A stretch of 64,000 nucleotides of DNA from Pycnopodia helianthoides (GCA_032158295.1 CM063246.1:20040135-20104134); one strand, 5' to 3'. Numbered from the stretch's first letter, positions 13,730 to 27,088 are shown. Translations and numbers: made by a program. The notes: generated by a model from the sequence alone, not told the origin.

Positions 13730-14045
13730 CTTGTTTTTGTTAAAGTTTTTTTATTATTTTTTATTTATTTGTTTGTATTTGTATTTTTCAGTAAACTTCG
13801 TTCTAAGCGGCCTTTTGCATAGTTCCTAAAGAGCAATTGCAATGAAACTTTTATTGATGATTGGCATTGGTGCAAGGAAGTGCCTAAAAGAAATTCGTAA
13901 TGATGACGTCATCACCTGTCACGTGACGTCAGCTTAAAGGTTTCTATTTTAAATATTTGAAAATCCGTATCAAATCAGCCACAAGAGACCGTATGTTTCT
14001 GTTTGCGGGATCGTATAGGGATAAATTAGGTCTTCATCATATGAA

Positions 14046-15307
14046 GAACTTCGGCCCCGTTTTGGGCAGATAATCCCTCACACTGTGTGAGCCGACTGTT
14101 GTAAGGCTTGAGTGCACAGCCAGAAATGGGATCATTCATTTACACTATAGGGGACAAAAGTACACTTCTTACGATGGGTGGTAGGTGGCAGGAAGCAAGA
14201 GGTGTTTAAAACAAAAACCTTGCAGTAACTGGGAGTAACGAATCAATTTCATTGAAATCAATTAAGTCGGATAAAATGTAGAGTAGATTACAAACAATAT
14301 AAAGAAATATTGAACATAGTTTATATGATGACAATTGAAACTTCATGTTGCACACAAACTTGATTCGTCAAGATATTTCTGTACATCATTTAACAAAAAA
14401 AAAACATGAGACCCTTTTACTGATGTGGTGAGTGATAATGTTATGTAGTCCTATTTTTTTTGCAATTTTTTTAACGAAGTATTAGCATTTTTTGCATGCC
14501 CACCACATATTCTGCAAAAAACACCCCTATTAACTAAATGCAGTGATCCAGCCACATCGAGTGATGTTCGAGTCGAAGAAAAACACAAAATTACTCGATT
14601 CAAATAGACTTTCGGACATTAAAACCGCTACATTGTTGAATCAAAATGCTTTTTAGATATAAAATTATTGTTGGGGCATAAAGAATGATGAATTAAAACA
14701 ACAAAAAGCTTTGCCAAACGACGTAGTCTACTTCCGATTGAACGCTGTTTGTGCTTCGCGCGGTTTGATAAGGTCTAGCTTCCGGCCACATAACCGATTA
14801 GCCATATGGCTCGATGTCCAGACTATGGAGGTCAAGCTTTCCCAAACGGACTTCGTGATTTGACACAAAAAGTGCCCCTTTTTCCAGTCCACCAATCACA
14901 AAACATGTTACATGGATGGAAAGCTTATTTTATCTAGTTTCATAAACCGTGCGACTTCTAGTGGTGCGAGCTTGCTAGCGAGATTGCCATTCAATTTAGT
15001 GGGACAACCCCCGCAAAAAATGACAAAATGTGGTGTGACCTCCATAGGAAACTGATTATTTTAGCCAAAATGCACCTTTTTCAATCAAAAAGTGCCCCTC
15101 TTTGCTGGCTCTTAATTAAATAAAAAACGTATTGTTTCGAAAGAGGAATATATATACTATACGATGCCGAGCGACTTTGTAAGTTTAACAAAAGCACTTT
15201 TCTAAAACTGAGGAAAACGTCTCCCGAGTGTGTGAATTTGAAGGGAATTTCCCGTGTTGAACGGGTCGCCGTGAAAGGCGTTGAGCAGATGCACGCTAGT
15301 TCTTCAT
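14046..15307. other. 1.26-kb segment present only in array unit 1
   Basis: Unit 1 departs from the other units after TAGGTCTTCATCATATGAAG and rejoins them at TTTATTCAGTGTGCG. The segment has no clear inverted ends and no plausible gene. Either it inserted in unit 1 or the other units lost it. Confidence 0.55.
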
Positions 15308-16268
15308 ATGTTTATTCAGTGTGCGCGACCTCATTTGACCTCTACTTCCGGTTGAAACCGGAAGTGCCTTGTATTTCAAAAGTGCTAAATGTTATGAACA
15401 TGCTTTTAACGATGTTAGTGTCTGGCAAGGGTGTGCATTTAAAAAAATGTACCGATGACGTCATGAAACACACGCGCCCTCTAGCGGCAGGTTGAAAACT
15501 CTTCAAAATGGACTTTTTGAAGATGTGTGTGGCGAAGTTTTGAGTAATCACTTCAAAATTGACACATATGTTGACCGTCAGGTAGCCATCATATGTGTGA
15601 AATTTCAGATCAATGACGTCATCGGGGGTCACGTGACGCGGCATTAAAGGTGCCTTTTTCGAAGTCATATATATCCCGATGTCTTAGTGCGATCATGTTG
15701 AAACTTAATAGGTTGTTAGATATTGGCAAGTTCGTTTAAATTCTGAAATGACGTCATGATGACGTCATCAGATGATTTGTTATGATTTTGTCAATTTTGT
15801 GCACCTTTTTGTCATAAATTGCTAATAAAACGTGGTGAAATCCAAATTCTGTTTACACATGTTGACCGTCAGGCAGCCATCATATGTGTGAAATTTCAGA
15901 TCAATGACGTCATTGGGGGTCAAGTGACGCGGCCTTAAAGGTGCCTTTTTCGAAGTCGTATATCTCCCGATGTGTAAGTGCGATCATGTTGAAACTTGGT
16001 AGGTTGTTAGATATTGGCAAGTTCTTGTCAATTCGGAAATGACGTCATGATGACGTCATCCGATGATTATTTATGATTTTTTAAAAACTTTTTGCACATT
16101 TAAGTCATGAATTGCTATGTGGACATTGTATAATCTATTTCTTTTTTAACAGGCTTGTTACGTCATAACTGCCTTGAATACAAAAAGACTTTCATATTTA
16201 CTTGAGTAATTTGAAAATGTTATTGCGGAACAGCTCGGCATTTGTGCACAAATGCAATTTTTTTTTTT

Positions 16269-16352
16269 AGCTGTTTCGCAGCGCAGCGAAACAGCTCTTG
16301 TTTTTGTTAAAGTTTTTTATTATTAGCTGTTTCGCAGCGCAGCGAAACAGCT
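16269..16352. repeat. CGAAACAGCT hairpin pair between units 1 and 2
   Basis: Two copies (16269-16296 and 16325-16352) of AGCTGTTTCGCAGCG...CGAAACAGCT, 56 bp apart. They follow the palindromic end of unit 1 directly. Confidence 0.85.
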
Positions 16353-17200
16353 CTTGTTTTTGTTAAAGTTTTTTTTATTATTATTTTTTTTTTTTTTTTT
16401 TGTATTTTTCAGTAATTTTCGTTCTAAGCGGCCTTTTGCCTAGTTCCTAAAGAGCTATTGCAATGAAACTTTCAGTGATGATTGGCATTGGTGCAAGGAA
16501 GTGTCTAAAACAAATTCGTCATGATGACGTCATCACTCGTCACGTGGCGTCATCTTAAAGGTTTCTATTTTAAACATTTGAAAATCTGTATCAAATCAGC
16601 CTCAAGAGACCGTAGGGTTCTGTTTGCGGGATTGTTTAGGTATAAATTAGGTCTTCATTTTATTCAGTGTGCGTGACCTCACTTGACCTCTACTTCCGGT
16701 CGAAACCGGAAGTGCCTTGTAATTCAAAAGTGCTAAATGTTATGAAAATGCTTTCAACGATGTTAGTGTCTGGCAAGGGTGTGCATATAAAAAAAAACAA
16801 CGATGACGTCATGATACGCACGAGCGCCCTCTAGCGGCAGGTTGAAAACTGTTCAAAATGGACTTTTTGAAGATGTGTGTGGCGAAGTTATGTGTAATCA
16901 CTTCAAAATCGACACATATGTTGACCGTCATGCAGCCATCCTATGTGTGAAATTTCAGATCAATGACGTCATTGGGGGTCACGTGACGTGGCATTAAAGA
17001 TGCCTTCTACGAAGTCGTATATCTACCGATGTATAAGTGCGATCATGTTGAGACTTGGTAGGTTGTTAGATATTGGCAAGTTCTTGTAAATTTTGAAATG
17101 ACGTCATGATGACGTCATCACATGATTTTTTATGATTTATTTCATTTTTTGCAACTTTTTGTCAAAAATTGCTAAATGAACACTGTATAATCCAAATTCT

Positions 17201-19652
17201 TTTACAACTTATGTTGACCGTCAGGCAGCCATCATGTGTGAAATTTCAGATCATTGACGTCATCGGGGGTCACGTGACGTGGCATTAAAGGTGCACTTTT
17301 TTAAAGTCGTATATCTCCCGATGTATTAGTGCGATCAAGTTGAAACTGTGTATGTTGTTAGATATTGGCAAGTTCTTGTGAATTTTGAAATGACGTCATG
17401 ATGACGTCATCACATGATTTGTTATGATTTTTTCATTGTTTTGCACCCTTAAGTCATTAATTGCTTACTGACCAAGGTATAATCTATAAAATAAAAAAAA
17501 ATTAAATAGCCAGGATTGGTCATAACTGCTTTGAATATGAAAATAGTTTCAAATTCAGTTGAAAAATTTGAAAATGTTATAAACGAAACAGCTATGCATT
17601 TGTGCACAAATGCAATTATGTCTAGTTTTTATTTGTATTTTTCAGTAAATTTCGTTCTAAGCGGCCTTTCGCATAGTTCTTAATGAGCAATTGCATTGAA
17701 ACTTTCAGTGATGATTGGCATTGGTGCAGGAAAGTGTCTAAAACAAATTCGTCATGATGACGTCATCACTCGTCACGTGCCACATCTTAAAGGTTTCTAT
17801 TTTAACATTTGAAAATCTGTATCAAATCAGCCTCAAGAGACCGTAGGGTTCTGTTTGCGGGATTGTATAGGAATAAATTAGTTCTTCATTTTATTCAATG
17901 TGCGTGACCGCATTTGACCTCTACTTCCGGTCAACCGGAAGTGCCTTGTAATTCAAAAGTGCTAAATGTTATGAACATGATTTCAACAATGTTAGTGTCT
18001 GGCAAGGGTGTGCATTTAAAAAGAAACGATGACGTCATGATACACACGAGCGCCCTCTAGCGGCAGGTTGAAAACTCTTCAAAATGGACTTTTTGAAGAT
18101 GTGTGTGGCGAAGTTTTGTGTAATCACTTCAAAATTGACACATATGTTGACCTTCAGGCAGCCATCCTATGTGTAAAAGTTCAGATCAATGACGTCATCG
18201 GGGGTCACGTGACGTGGCATTAAAGATGCCTTTTTCGAAGTTGTATATCTCCCGATGTATAAGAGCGATCATGTTGAAACTTGGTAGGTTGTTAGATATT
18301 GGCAAGTTCTTGTAAATTGTGAAATGACGTCATGATGACGTCATCACATGATTTTTTATGATTTATTTAATTTTTTGCAACTTTTTGTCATAAATTGCTA
18401 AATGAACACTGTATAATCCAAATTCTTTTACAACTTATGTTGACCGTCAGGCAGCCATCATGTGTGAAATTTCAGATCATTGACGTCATCGGGGGTCACG
18501 TGACGTGGCATTAAAGGTGCACTTTTTTAAAGTCGTATATCTCCCGATGTATTAGTGCGATCAAGTTGAAACTGTGTATGTTGTTAGATATTGGCAAGTT
18601 CTTGTGAATTTTGAAATGACGTCATGATGACGTCATCACATGATTTGTTATGATTTTTTCATTGTTTTGCACCCTTAAGTCATTAATTGCTTACTGACCA
18701 AGGTATAATCTATAAAAAAAAAAAAAATTAAATAGCCAGGATTGGTCATAACTGCTTTGAATATGAAAATAGTTTCAAATTCAGTTGAAAAATTTGAAAA
18801 TGTTATAAACGAAACAGCTATGCATTTGTGCACAAATGCAATTATGTCTAGTTTTTATTTGTATTTTTCAGTAAATTTCGTTCTAAGCGGCCTTTCGCAT
18901 AGTTCTTAATGAGCAATTGCATTGAAACTTTCAGTGATGATTGGCATTGGTGCAGGAAAGTGTCTAAAACAAATTCGTCATGATGACGTCATCACTCGTC
19001 ACGTGCCACATCTTAAAGGTTTCTATTTTAACATTTGAAAATCTGTATCAAATCAGCCTCAAGAGACCGTAGGGTTCTGTTTGCGGGATTGTATAGGGAT
19101 AAATTAGTTCTTCATTTTATTCAATGTGCGTGACCGCATTTGACCTCTACTTCCGGTCAACCGGAAGTGCCTTGTAATTCAAAAGTGCTAAATGTTATGA
19201 ACATGATTTCAACAATGTTAGTGTCTGGCAAGGGTGTGCATTTAAAAAGAAACGATGACGTCATGATACACACGAGCGCCCTCTAGCGGCAGGTTGAAAA
19301 CTCTTCAAAATGGACTTTTTGAAGATGTGTGTGGCGAAGTTTTGTGTAATCACTTCAAAATTGACACATATGTTGACCTTCAGGCAGCCATCCTATGTGT
19401 AAAAGTTCAGATCAATGACGTCATCGGGGGTCACGTGACGTGGCATTAAAGATGCCTTTTTCGAAGTTGTATATCTCCCGATGTATAAGAGCGATCATGT
19501 TGAAACTTGGTAGGTTGTTAGATATTGGCAAGTTCTTGTAAATTGTGAAATGACGTCATGATGACGTCATCACATGATTTTTTATGATTTATTTAATTTT
19601 TTGCAACTTTTTGTCATAAATTGCTAAATGAACACTGTATAATCCAAATTCT
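17201..19652. repeat. Two nearly identical 1226-bp tandem copies
   Basis: 17201-18426 and 18427-19652 align over their full length with very few differences by eye. The divergence to the outer units is much larger, so this is a recent duplication inside an older array. Confidence 0.85.
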
Positions 19653-20056
19653 TTTACACATTATGTTGACCGTCAGGCAGCCATCATGTGTGAAATTTCA
19701 GATCATTGACGTCATCGGGGATCACGTGACGCGGCCTTAAAGGTGCCTTTTTCGAAGTCGTATATCTCCCGATGTATTAGTGCGATCATGTTGAAACTTG
19801 GTAGGTTGTTAGATATTGGCAAGTTCTTTTAAATTCTGATATGACGTCATGATGACGTCATCATATGATTTTTTTCATTTTGCACCTTTTTGTAATAAAT
19901 TGCTAATAAAACGTGGTATAATCAAAAATCTTTTTTAAACAGGCTTGATACATCATAACTGCTTTGAATCCAAAAAGACTTTCATATTTACTTGAGTCAT
20001 TTGAAAATGTTATTGAGAAACAGCTCGGCATTTGTGCACAAAAGCAATTGAGCTCT

Positions 20057-23000
20057 AGTTTACATTTGTGTCAATCCACAAATCTTTATACAAATTTTTC
20101 ATCTATGTGCAGGTGCTACAGAATATAATTGAAACTCTTTGAAAGCAAAACAAAATTTAAATATGTATATTTTCAAACACATACCTTTTATTATTACAGC
20201 TGAAGTATATCCTGGTGGTTAAGCAACTGCATATATTCAGTCCTGCTGGATGCTCAACCATGGTGGAGGGAAACTGTAGTGCAAGCTGGAGTACATTTTG
20301 TTGGCTGAGTAGAGTCATAGGAGAGTTTTCAGGCAAACCTGACTGGGGGAACATCCAGTAGATGTCATGAGAGGGAAACAGGGTACTCCACACTGTATGC
20401 AACTGGTTCACTGCTGATGGAGAGAGTGGTGCTGGACATTTTGAGAGCTGAAGAGTCCTCTGAGAGAGTTTTTAGGCAAACCTCAGATGGAAGCAACCAG
20501 GGAAGGAGGAACACAGTACTCTACATGCAGCTGCTAATAGAACGTTGTTGACTGTACTGATATGTGTAACACAACAAGTGGGAAGGCTCTCAAGTTAACT
20601 TCAGGGATGAGAAAGCAGATGGACATAGGAGAAGAAGTAGAGCATACAACATGTAGATGTACTCCACACAGCATGTACAGGTAACTGTTTCAAAGTTGAA
20701 TTAAAGTTCAAGAGTATGTTGAAAGCTGTTGAAAATTATTCATATGAAAAACTTTCAGACCAACCAGCAGATCTGTACAGAATAGTAACCTCTTAACACC
20801 ACTCACAACGTAGTCGGTACTGACTAAACAATGCTGAATGTGTAGACAATCAACCAGAGGTAACTGATACATTTTCAGGCAAACTTCAAGGCGGGTAAGA
20901 ATTGTACCGACTGTCTGTTGAGTCAAATCATGACTGACATTGTTGACTGGGCTGGTAACAGAAAAACATACTCCTCATAAGTCTGTGCACACTCCCAATC
21001 AATGTCAATCCAAATAATGTACTCAGTGCACATTCCACTTAGTGATGATTTTCTTCAATTGTTTCCTCAATGTTTTTTTTTAAGTAACTGCTTTCTAAAG
21101 TGAGTCCTGTGCATAATTGACCATAACAAACAGCTGAATAGCAATCTTGTAAAACATCCCACACAAAGAATTACAGTCATCCTTGAGTAGTTCTATGTTC
21201 AGTGCTATGGTGCAGTCTGTTTGGCTATCTATTGTTTTAACATCTACGTATTCTTCTTGACTGTAACTCTCTTGGTGTCTGTGGTGAACACTGGGTGATT
21301 GTCAGCATCTTTATACAAATCTTTCAGTGCATTCCTCTCAAACTCTACAAGTGTACTCTATTCAGTCTCTCATGTACATGCAGATACAGCATACTGTGCT
21401 ACAAGCTGAACTAAGTTTCATGGGCTTTCTGTTGATGTGATATCTATCCATCTCGTTTGCCAGCACTGTGTATTTAAAGTCGAGCATAACTTGAATAACT
21501 CTTAAAGGGTCTTTTAATTTGAGCGCAGGGCAGTGTTTCGAGCTCTCCTTGTTGCAGCATATTGTCTTGTGACTCAAGGTAAAACACGTATTGTTGCAGT
21601 AATTGTGCAAGTTTTTGTTGTAAGCACTGATCCAAGTTTGGGGTTCTCAATTGACTGTTAGCGGTTTGAGCAGCAAACCTCTCTCTGAGCTGTACATGAG
21701 TTCAATCTGAGTTTGAAGTGCAGTATACCTTGGCTACCTTCTGGGTTTGCATTATGAGCAATTCGTTTGGGTTATCATTAGAATCTACTACTTGATGTAA
21801 TCATCCATGGTTTAATCAGTTCAAATAGCAGTATAGGTTAAGAATCTGTCTGGGTCCAATAGTGCCAAGGAGTACATTGTCTTTCTGTGATGCCTCTTTC
21901 TGTGATCTTCAACTTGCTGTCACATGTTGCTTGTACTTTATGTCCACCTCATGTTGCCCAATGTGTCATGAGGAATGTTGAAAAATCAATCTGGAAGAAA
22001 GGAAAATGAAACAACAAATTAATTATACATGTACACTCACATGTCAAGTACATTCATTGCTGAATCCTGCAAATGAAAAGACAAAACAAAACTAAACCCA
22101 TACATAATATTTTGGCCAAGCAAATTATGCTGCTTGACCATTAAGTTGGATAGTTATTTATCAACTAAAACAGCCTTGTGTAAACAAATTCCAATTTGGT
22201 TTGTTTTCATAATTATCATAATTTCATATTTAAGAACAATAGGCTCAAAGCACCATGAGCAAAACAAAAATCAATTGTATTGATAAACAAAATACATAGA
22301 AATATTCTTAAAAGACAGTTTCAGATTCCAAATTGCACCAAATGAAGATTACACAACTTTTGACAACAGTTTTGTTTTAAATATAATTCAATGTAGACCC
22401 AGTAACTAAGGCACTGTATAATTGTAACTTTAATGGTCGTACTGCAATTTGCTGTAATTTTCCACACACCCAGTTCCAAAAACGGCAAAATTGAAAAATT
22501 TAAATAATAAAACATTAGTTGAAAAATCACAACTCGAACTGTTGCATGATTTAGGTCCTAACAACATCGGTTCGGGGCACAGAAAATAAATGAATGTGAT
22601 TACAATTAAATGCCTGGTATTTCATCTTTGTCATATTGAGAGGCCAGCATGCTATTTTCAAGCTATTTTTCATGTCTTTTTTGCCATTTGAAAATTTGCA
22701 ATCATAACAAATTGCAGAAACGGGATAGACTACAAATACTTTTGCCCTGGGAAGTTGGGTGCTGGTACAACCGTCAAAATCAAAATTGTAAAAATTGTAA
22801 AAAAGGAGTACACAGTGACTTAGGTTTTGGGTCTAGATTGATTGTTGAATTTTTAATGAAAATTGAAAAGAAAATGTTGTGAGCAGCTATAGCTGGGGCC
22901 AGCCCGGGTTGGACTCCTCCATTGCATACAACGCGTCAGTGCAGTGCAACGGATACTGACGTCCTACCAGGGCTATAGCTGGGGCCTAGCGCTTGGTCCC

Positions 23001-24199
23001 ATAATGAACTGTCATCAAGGGAAGCCAAAACACAGCTAGTTCTGATAATAACAGGGCAATGTATACCAGTGGTTTATGCAAAATCCTTATATGCATTACT
23101 TGTTCAACGCTATACAAGTCAGTAATTGAAAGTATACATCACATTACAATCAACACAAATAATATCAGAATAGAAGTAGAACAAGGACCACAAGACAGTC
23201 AAATAGGTGACTTTATTATTTACAGCCAGATTAAAAAAAATATTTTACCTGAACTTTGAATCCACATAATCACTTTTCATTACAAGGAGCTTAAGAGTAC
23301 TCTTGAAAAGTTAATTAATTGATTGAATTAACTGCATGCAGTATGCACATCTAAATGTACATACTAAACACATGCTGTAACATAGCAGTCAAATTGAGGA
23401 AAACATAAACATTGGGGGCGCTGTTTATTTATTTATTTTTGTTTTAAAATCAAAATCAAAAGATTCTTTTATTTTTTATCAGAAGAAATAATACATAATC
23501 AGGACAAATCTTTAGCTGATATAAACAAACAATTTTAAACAGACATTGTAATGTTTTACCTACTTATAATATTTAACAATTATGATAATCTGGTTCCATT
23601 CTAGTGCTGTGCATACATAGGCATAGTCAGTGAGAAGTCAGGGTAACTACTCAAGTAAACATTGCCACACACTGGAAGGAGCACATGGTTTATGTTATGA
23701 CTTGAAGTGAGAAAGCTGAGCTCAACAACAATCCAGTTTTTCAGGGTAAATACTTGTTTTATTCTTGACTATTGATTAAAACTAGACTGACAAATGAAAT
23801 TTTAGTTTCCAGATTTAGGAAAGGGAAATTCTTATTTGTATTTGTTGATTAGGTATTTATTAAGCAAATTATTTTAGCTTAATAAAACAGCAAGCACTGG
23901 GGCTTTTCAAACATACTTACAAACTATGAATTAAATTTTAATGGATATTAATATATTATATTATCTGAGAAGATAAAACAGTTGTATTTAAATTTTAGGA
24001 TTTAATCTTAATTACAAAATGGCACAATAATCAATATTTTGAGGTTCATTAGTTTTACAACTTCATTTTTTGTTACTGTTATTAATGGATAGTAATATTG
24101 GGGTGTAACACTTTTTTTTTTTTATTAGGACCAAAAAAAAAGGAAAATCTTTTTCACAATGTTTGGTTCCCTTTTTTTAATTCAAATGTACAGTGTTTA
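20057..24199. other. No gene seen
   Basis: Includes a weak repeat of TTTTNAGGCAAACCT (20.3-20.9 kb) and a direct repeat of GCTATAGCTGGGGCC at 22885 and 22974. Frames up to 84 codons are not recognisable. Confidence 0.5.
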
Positions 24200-24680
24200 T
24201 CCCCCCACTTTGTGTTGCAACTTTTCAAAAATTAAATACAAATTCAATCTTAATATCGGTATCATGTTTTATCATTGTGTGAAATGGCCACATTTTGTGG
24301 GAGAAATTGTTGCCTTTTTGATAAAAATTATGGCAGCCTTTTTTAAAATGAGAGACCACAAGTTTGACACTTTCTGCTAATCTTTTGTGTTGGATTTTGT
24401 TCGCCATTTTGATAAAAAATATGGCTGCCATTTAAAAAAAAAAAGATTGCTTCAATTTTGGGAAAATAGTGGCTGCCAATTCTAAACAAAAGTGGACGCC
24501 ATTTTGAAACAAAATATGGTCACTATTTAAAAAAATAGAAGATCCACAAGTTTGAAACTTTTTAATTTTTTTTTACTGTGAGACCCTTTAAACCAATGTA
24601 TTGTCACTCTAAAAAAGATTCTGCAAAATGAGCACTATTTTGAAAAACTTTGACCACCATTTTGAAAGTTGAGACCAATA
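24200..24680. repeat. Degenerate ATGGCNGCCATTT-type repeats
   Basis: Irregular units such as TTCGCCATTTTGATAAAAAA, TATGGCTGCCATTT, GGACGCCATTTTGAAAC and CACCATTTTGAAAG alternate with ACAAGTTTGACACTTT. The frames here translate the repeat only. Confidence 0.5.
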
Positions 24681-26054
24681 AGATTAAAACTTTTAACAGC
24701 GCTTTTTTATAAAACTATCACAGGGAAATAAAATCATGCAAAATGATATCAATTTAGAAAAATTGCCATTTCCAATAAATTGTTCATGATTTGGACAACA
24801 TAAAGTTTTATTAAATCTCATGTTTTTTCTACAAATTGCACATAACTGCCTAAATATTGCACTTATCTGCTGGTAATTAGAGTATTGAGTTGACTGAAAT
24901 AATATACACAAATATTTAAACCAAAACATTCCAAATTACTAATCAACTAAATCACTAAAATTTATAAGATTTAGCGCAAAAATTGAGTGATTGCTGATAA
25001 AAAAACAAGAATTGTCTAGATATTTTTGTTTAAAGGGTGTGTTCAAGTTTGAAATATAAATTTTCACAGATTTGCACATAACTTTCATGGTGGAAAAAAT
25101 CCCTTGAAATAGTTTTGCTTGAAATGCTGTAGTTTTTAGGAAATGAGTAAAACAATTAGTCTTTATCATGTGATAAAATCCAATGTTTGAAAACATCTAA
25201 GGGGGTCTTTAACTGTTTTATTATGACACTGATGACCGGTTGAGCCTAAATTTTCACAGGTTTTTTATTTCATAGATTTGTTGGGTTACACAAAGTGTGG
25301 ATACTGGTATTTGACAATTACCAATGTTGTACACATGCTTTAATCCCACTAATGAAATAATATGGCAAGTATTGATGCAGTTTGTACAAACAAAGGTTGC
25401 AGTAAGGTTTTTGATGTGCTTTTGCATACAAACAATGTTTATCAATTAGTTTGTTTCTAATTTGTGCATTTTTGCTGCTGATAAATTGTTCCTGCCTTTC
25501 AAGCTACACATAAAAGTGTAAAGGGGCAATTCGTTTGAATCTTTTTACACAGTAAATTATGCTAAATTATTACCAAACTTTGCAAACAACATGATTTCAT
25601 AAGGATTTTTATAGAAGGAATTCATACAGCAAATGTACGCAATTTCAAAGTAATGTTGAATCTTCTTGTATTTAACAACAGTGCAAACTGTTGTCTACAT
25701 TTTGGTCGTTGATAATATTTGTTTTGAATCCACTTTTATTTACAGCCATCTTAAGAGACAGAAGTCCAACCAAGCACAGCTGATGTTCTGGACAATATGA
25801 TGTCAACCATGGATATGAACAATCCATGCAAGCAGTGGTTTTCATGTAGGTACTGAGCCTTTGGGAAGTAATGAACTAGCTGGCCAGGCCAAGAGAGTTG
25901 TATCATGGAGCAGCCATCTTGTTTGTTTCTCATTCAAATCAGAACGAGGCTGGGAGGCAAAATGGATTGGTGCCTATAACGGTAAACTTGAACGTGTATT
26001 GTTGATTGCTAATGCAGACAGGGAACATGACAAACAAGGTGGCAGAGTTGCAAC
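24681..26054. other. No gene seen
   Basis: AT-rich. The frame at 25861-26175 has mixed composition but no recognised domain, and its 3' third is a MITE. Confidence 0.5.
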
Positions 26055-26237
26055 CAGGGCACCATTCATAGAGCTGCTTAAGCATAAACATTTTCTTAAC
26101 ACTTTTCTGCGAAGCAAAACTAGGCAGGAAACCAGTCACAAACAGTATTGGCTGGAAACCGATTCTGGCAAGTAAAATTTGTTTGTGCTTGGCTACTTTT
26201 TGTGCTTTTAAAAGCAGCTCTATGAAATTGATTCCTG
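26055..26237. mobile_element. MITE, AATTTCATAGAGCTGCTTAA family (copy 1)
   Basis: Ends CAGGGCACCATTCATAGAGC and the complement of CAGGAATCAATTTCATAGAG. It overlaps the end of an unrecognised 104-codon frame (25861-26175). Confidence 0.65.
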
Positions 26238-26476
26238 CTCAGACAGTTTAAGTCCATTTTGCTGCAGACGACTGTTAATAGCACTCTGCACTAACGACGT
26301 CACTCTTGCTCAAAATACCCGGCTGTCAGACAAACATTCCATTACGTATACCTGATCAACGCATCATCAACGCGCCAAACTGCACTAGTAGTATAGTCAC
26401 TAAGTAAACGCTAAGCTTGAACATGTATCCGAACGTATGTTAGTGAAATTTGACATGTTTGTCTGAGATCAGGGTA

Positions 26477-26616
26477 CTTAGGCCGTGTCCGAACTAGCGG
26501 CTACAGCTACGGCTAAGGCTGAATTTCCGCATCATCATGCGTTGAAGTATAGGACGTTCTTAGCAACACCATTAGCAACAGTCGTAGCTGTAGCCGCCAA
26601 TTCGGATATGGCCTTA
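26477..26616. mobile_element. 140-bp foldback/MITE with GGCGGCTACAGCTACG arms
   Basis: Inverted arms GGCCGTGTCCGAACTAGCGG and the complement of the right arm starting AAGGCCATATCCGAATTGGC; both continue CTACAGCTACG. Confidence 0.75.
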
Positions 26617-26861
26617 GCTTCTATTTTTAGCATCAGTGTGGAGTGCTATTGAACACTATGCACTGTTATTTATTGTATGATTATTTTTTTTTTTTTAATT
26701 ATCACATCGCATTCTTGACCAATGTGCTGACAGTTATTTAATATTTTTTTTAATTAACTACTATTTACAATTTTTTTTACAAATTCCTTTGTTAACATTT
26801 TGTAACTGTTGTTAGAAATTGACCTTCTTTGTTCTATTAAATTATTGCATGCCAATCATCT

Positions 26862-27088
26862 GGGCCCAGTTCCATGGCTCTGCTTACTGTGGAATGCTTT
26901 ACTTACAGTCACCACTTTCTGCTAACAGGGTAGTACAATTAGTCTGTGCTTGCTGTGTAAGTGAAGAATGCTTAGTCATGTGAAGTACACATGTGCACTA
27001 AGCAAAAGCTCCTTACTAACCTGTGACGTATTCTAGGTTTAGTGAAAGCTTCAATATGTCTGCTAAACAGAGTCATGAAATAGGGCCC
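26862..27088. mobile_element. MITE, AATTTCATAGAGCTGCTTAA family (copy 2)
   Basis: Ends GGGCCCAGTTCCATGGCTCT and the complement of GGGCCCTATTTCATGACTCT. More diverged than the others. Confidence 0.6.

Larger units (their letters stand above)
13498..20056. repeat. 6.5-kb palindrome-rich tandem array, four related units (1.22-kb period)
   Basis: Body starts can be aligned at AAGCGGCCTT: 13807, 16438, 17661 and 18887, giving spacings of 2631, 1223 and 1226. Each unit carries TGATGACGTCATCA-type palindromes, the pair TGACGTCATGATGACGTCA, GTCACGTGAC, an ACTTCCGG...CCGGAAGT stem, AGCGCCCTCTAGCGGCAGG and an internal duplicated block of about 230-290 bp starting ATGTTGACCGTCAGGCAG. Each ends in a GCATTTGTGCACAAATGC palindrome. 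By hand I count about 33 perfect TGACGTCA octamers. No coding frame is conserved among the units, so the array is noncoding. Confidence 0.85.

Noticed and set aside
13498..20056. Possible transposase or viral gene in the palindrome-rich array
   Set aside because: The only frames (87-108 codons at 15.2-15.7 kb) are not kept in the other units.
25861..26175. 104-codon plus-strand frame
   Set aside because: Its 3' third is a MITE and the rest is unrecognised, so a gene cannot be supported.
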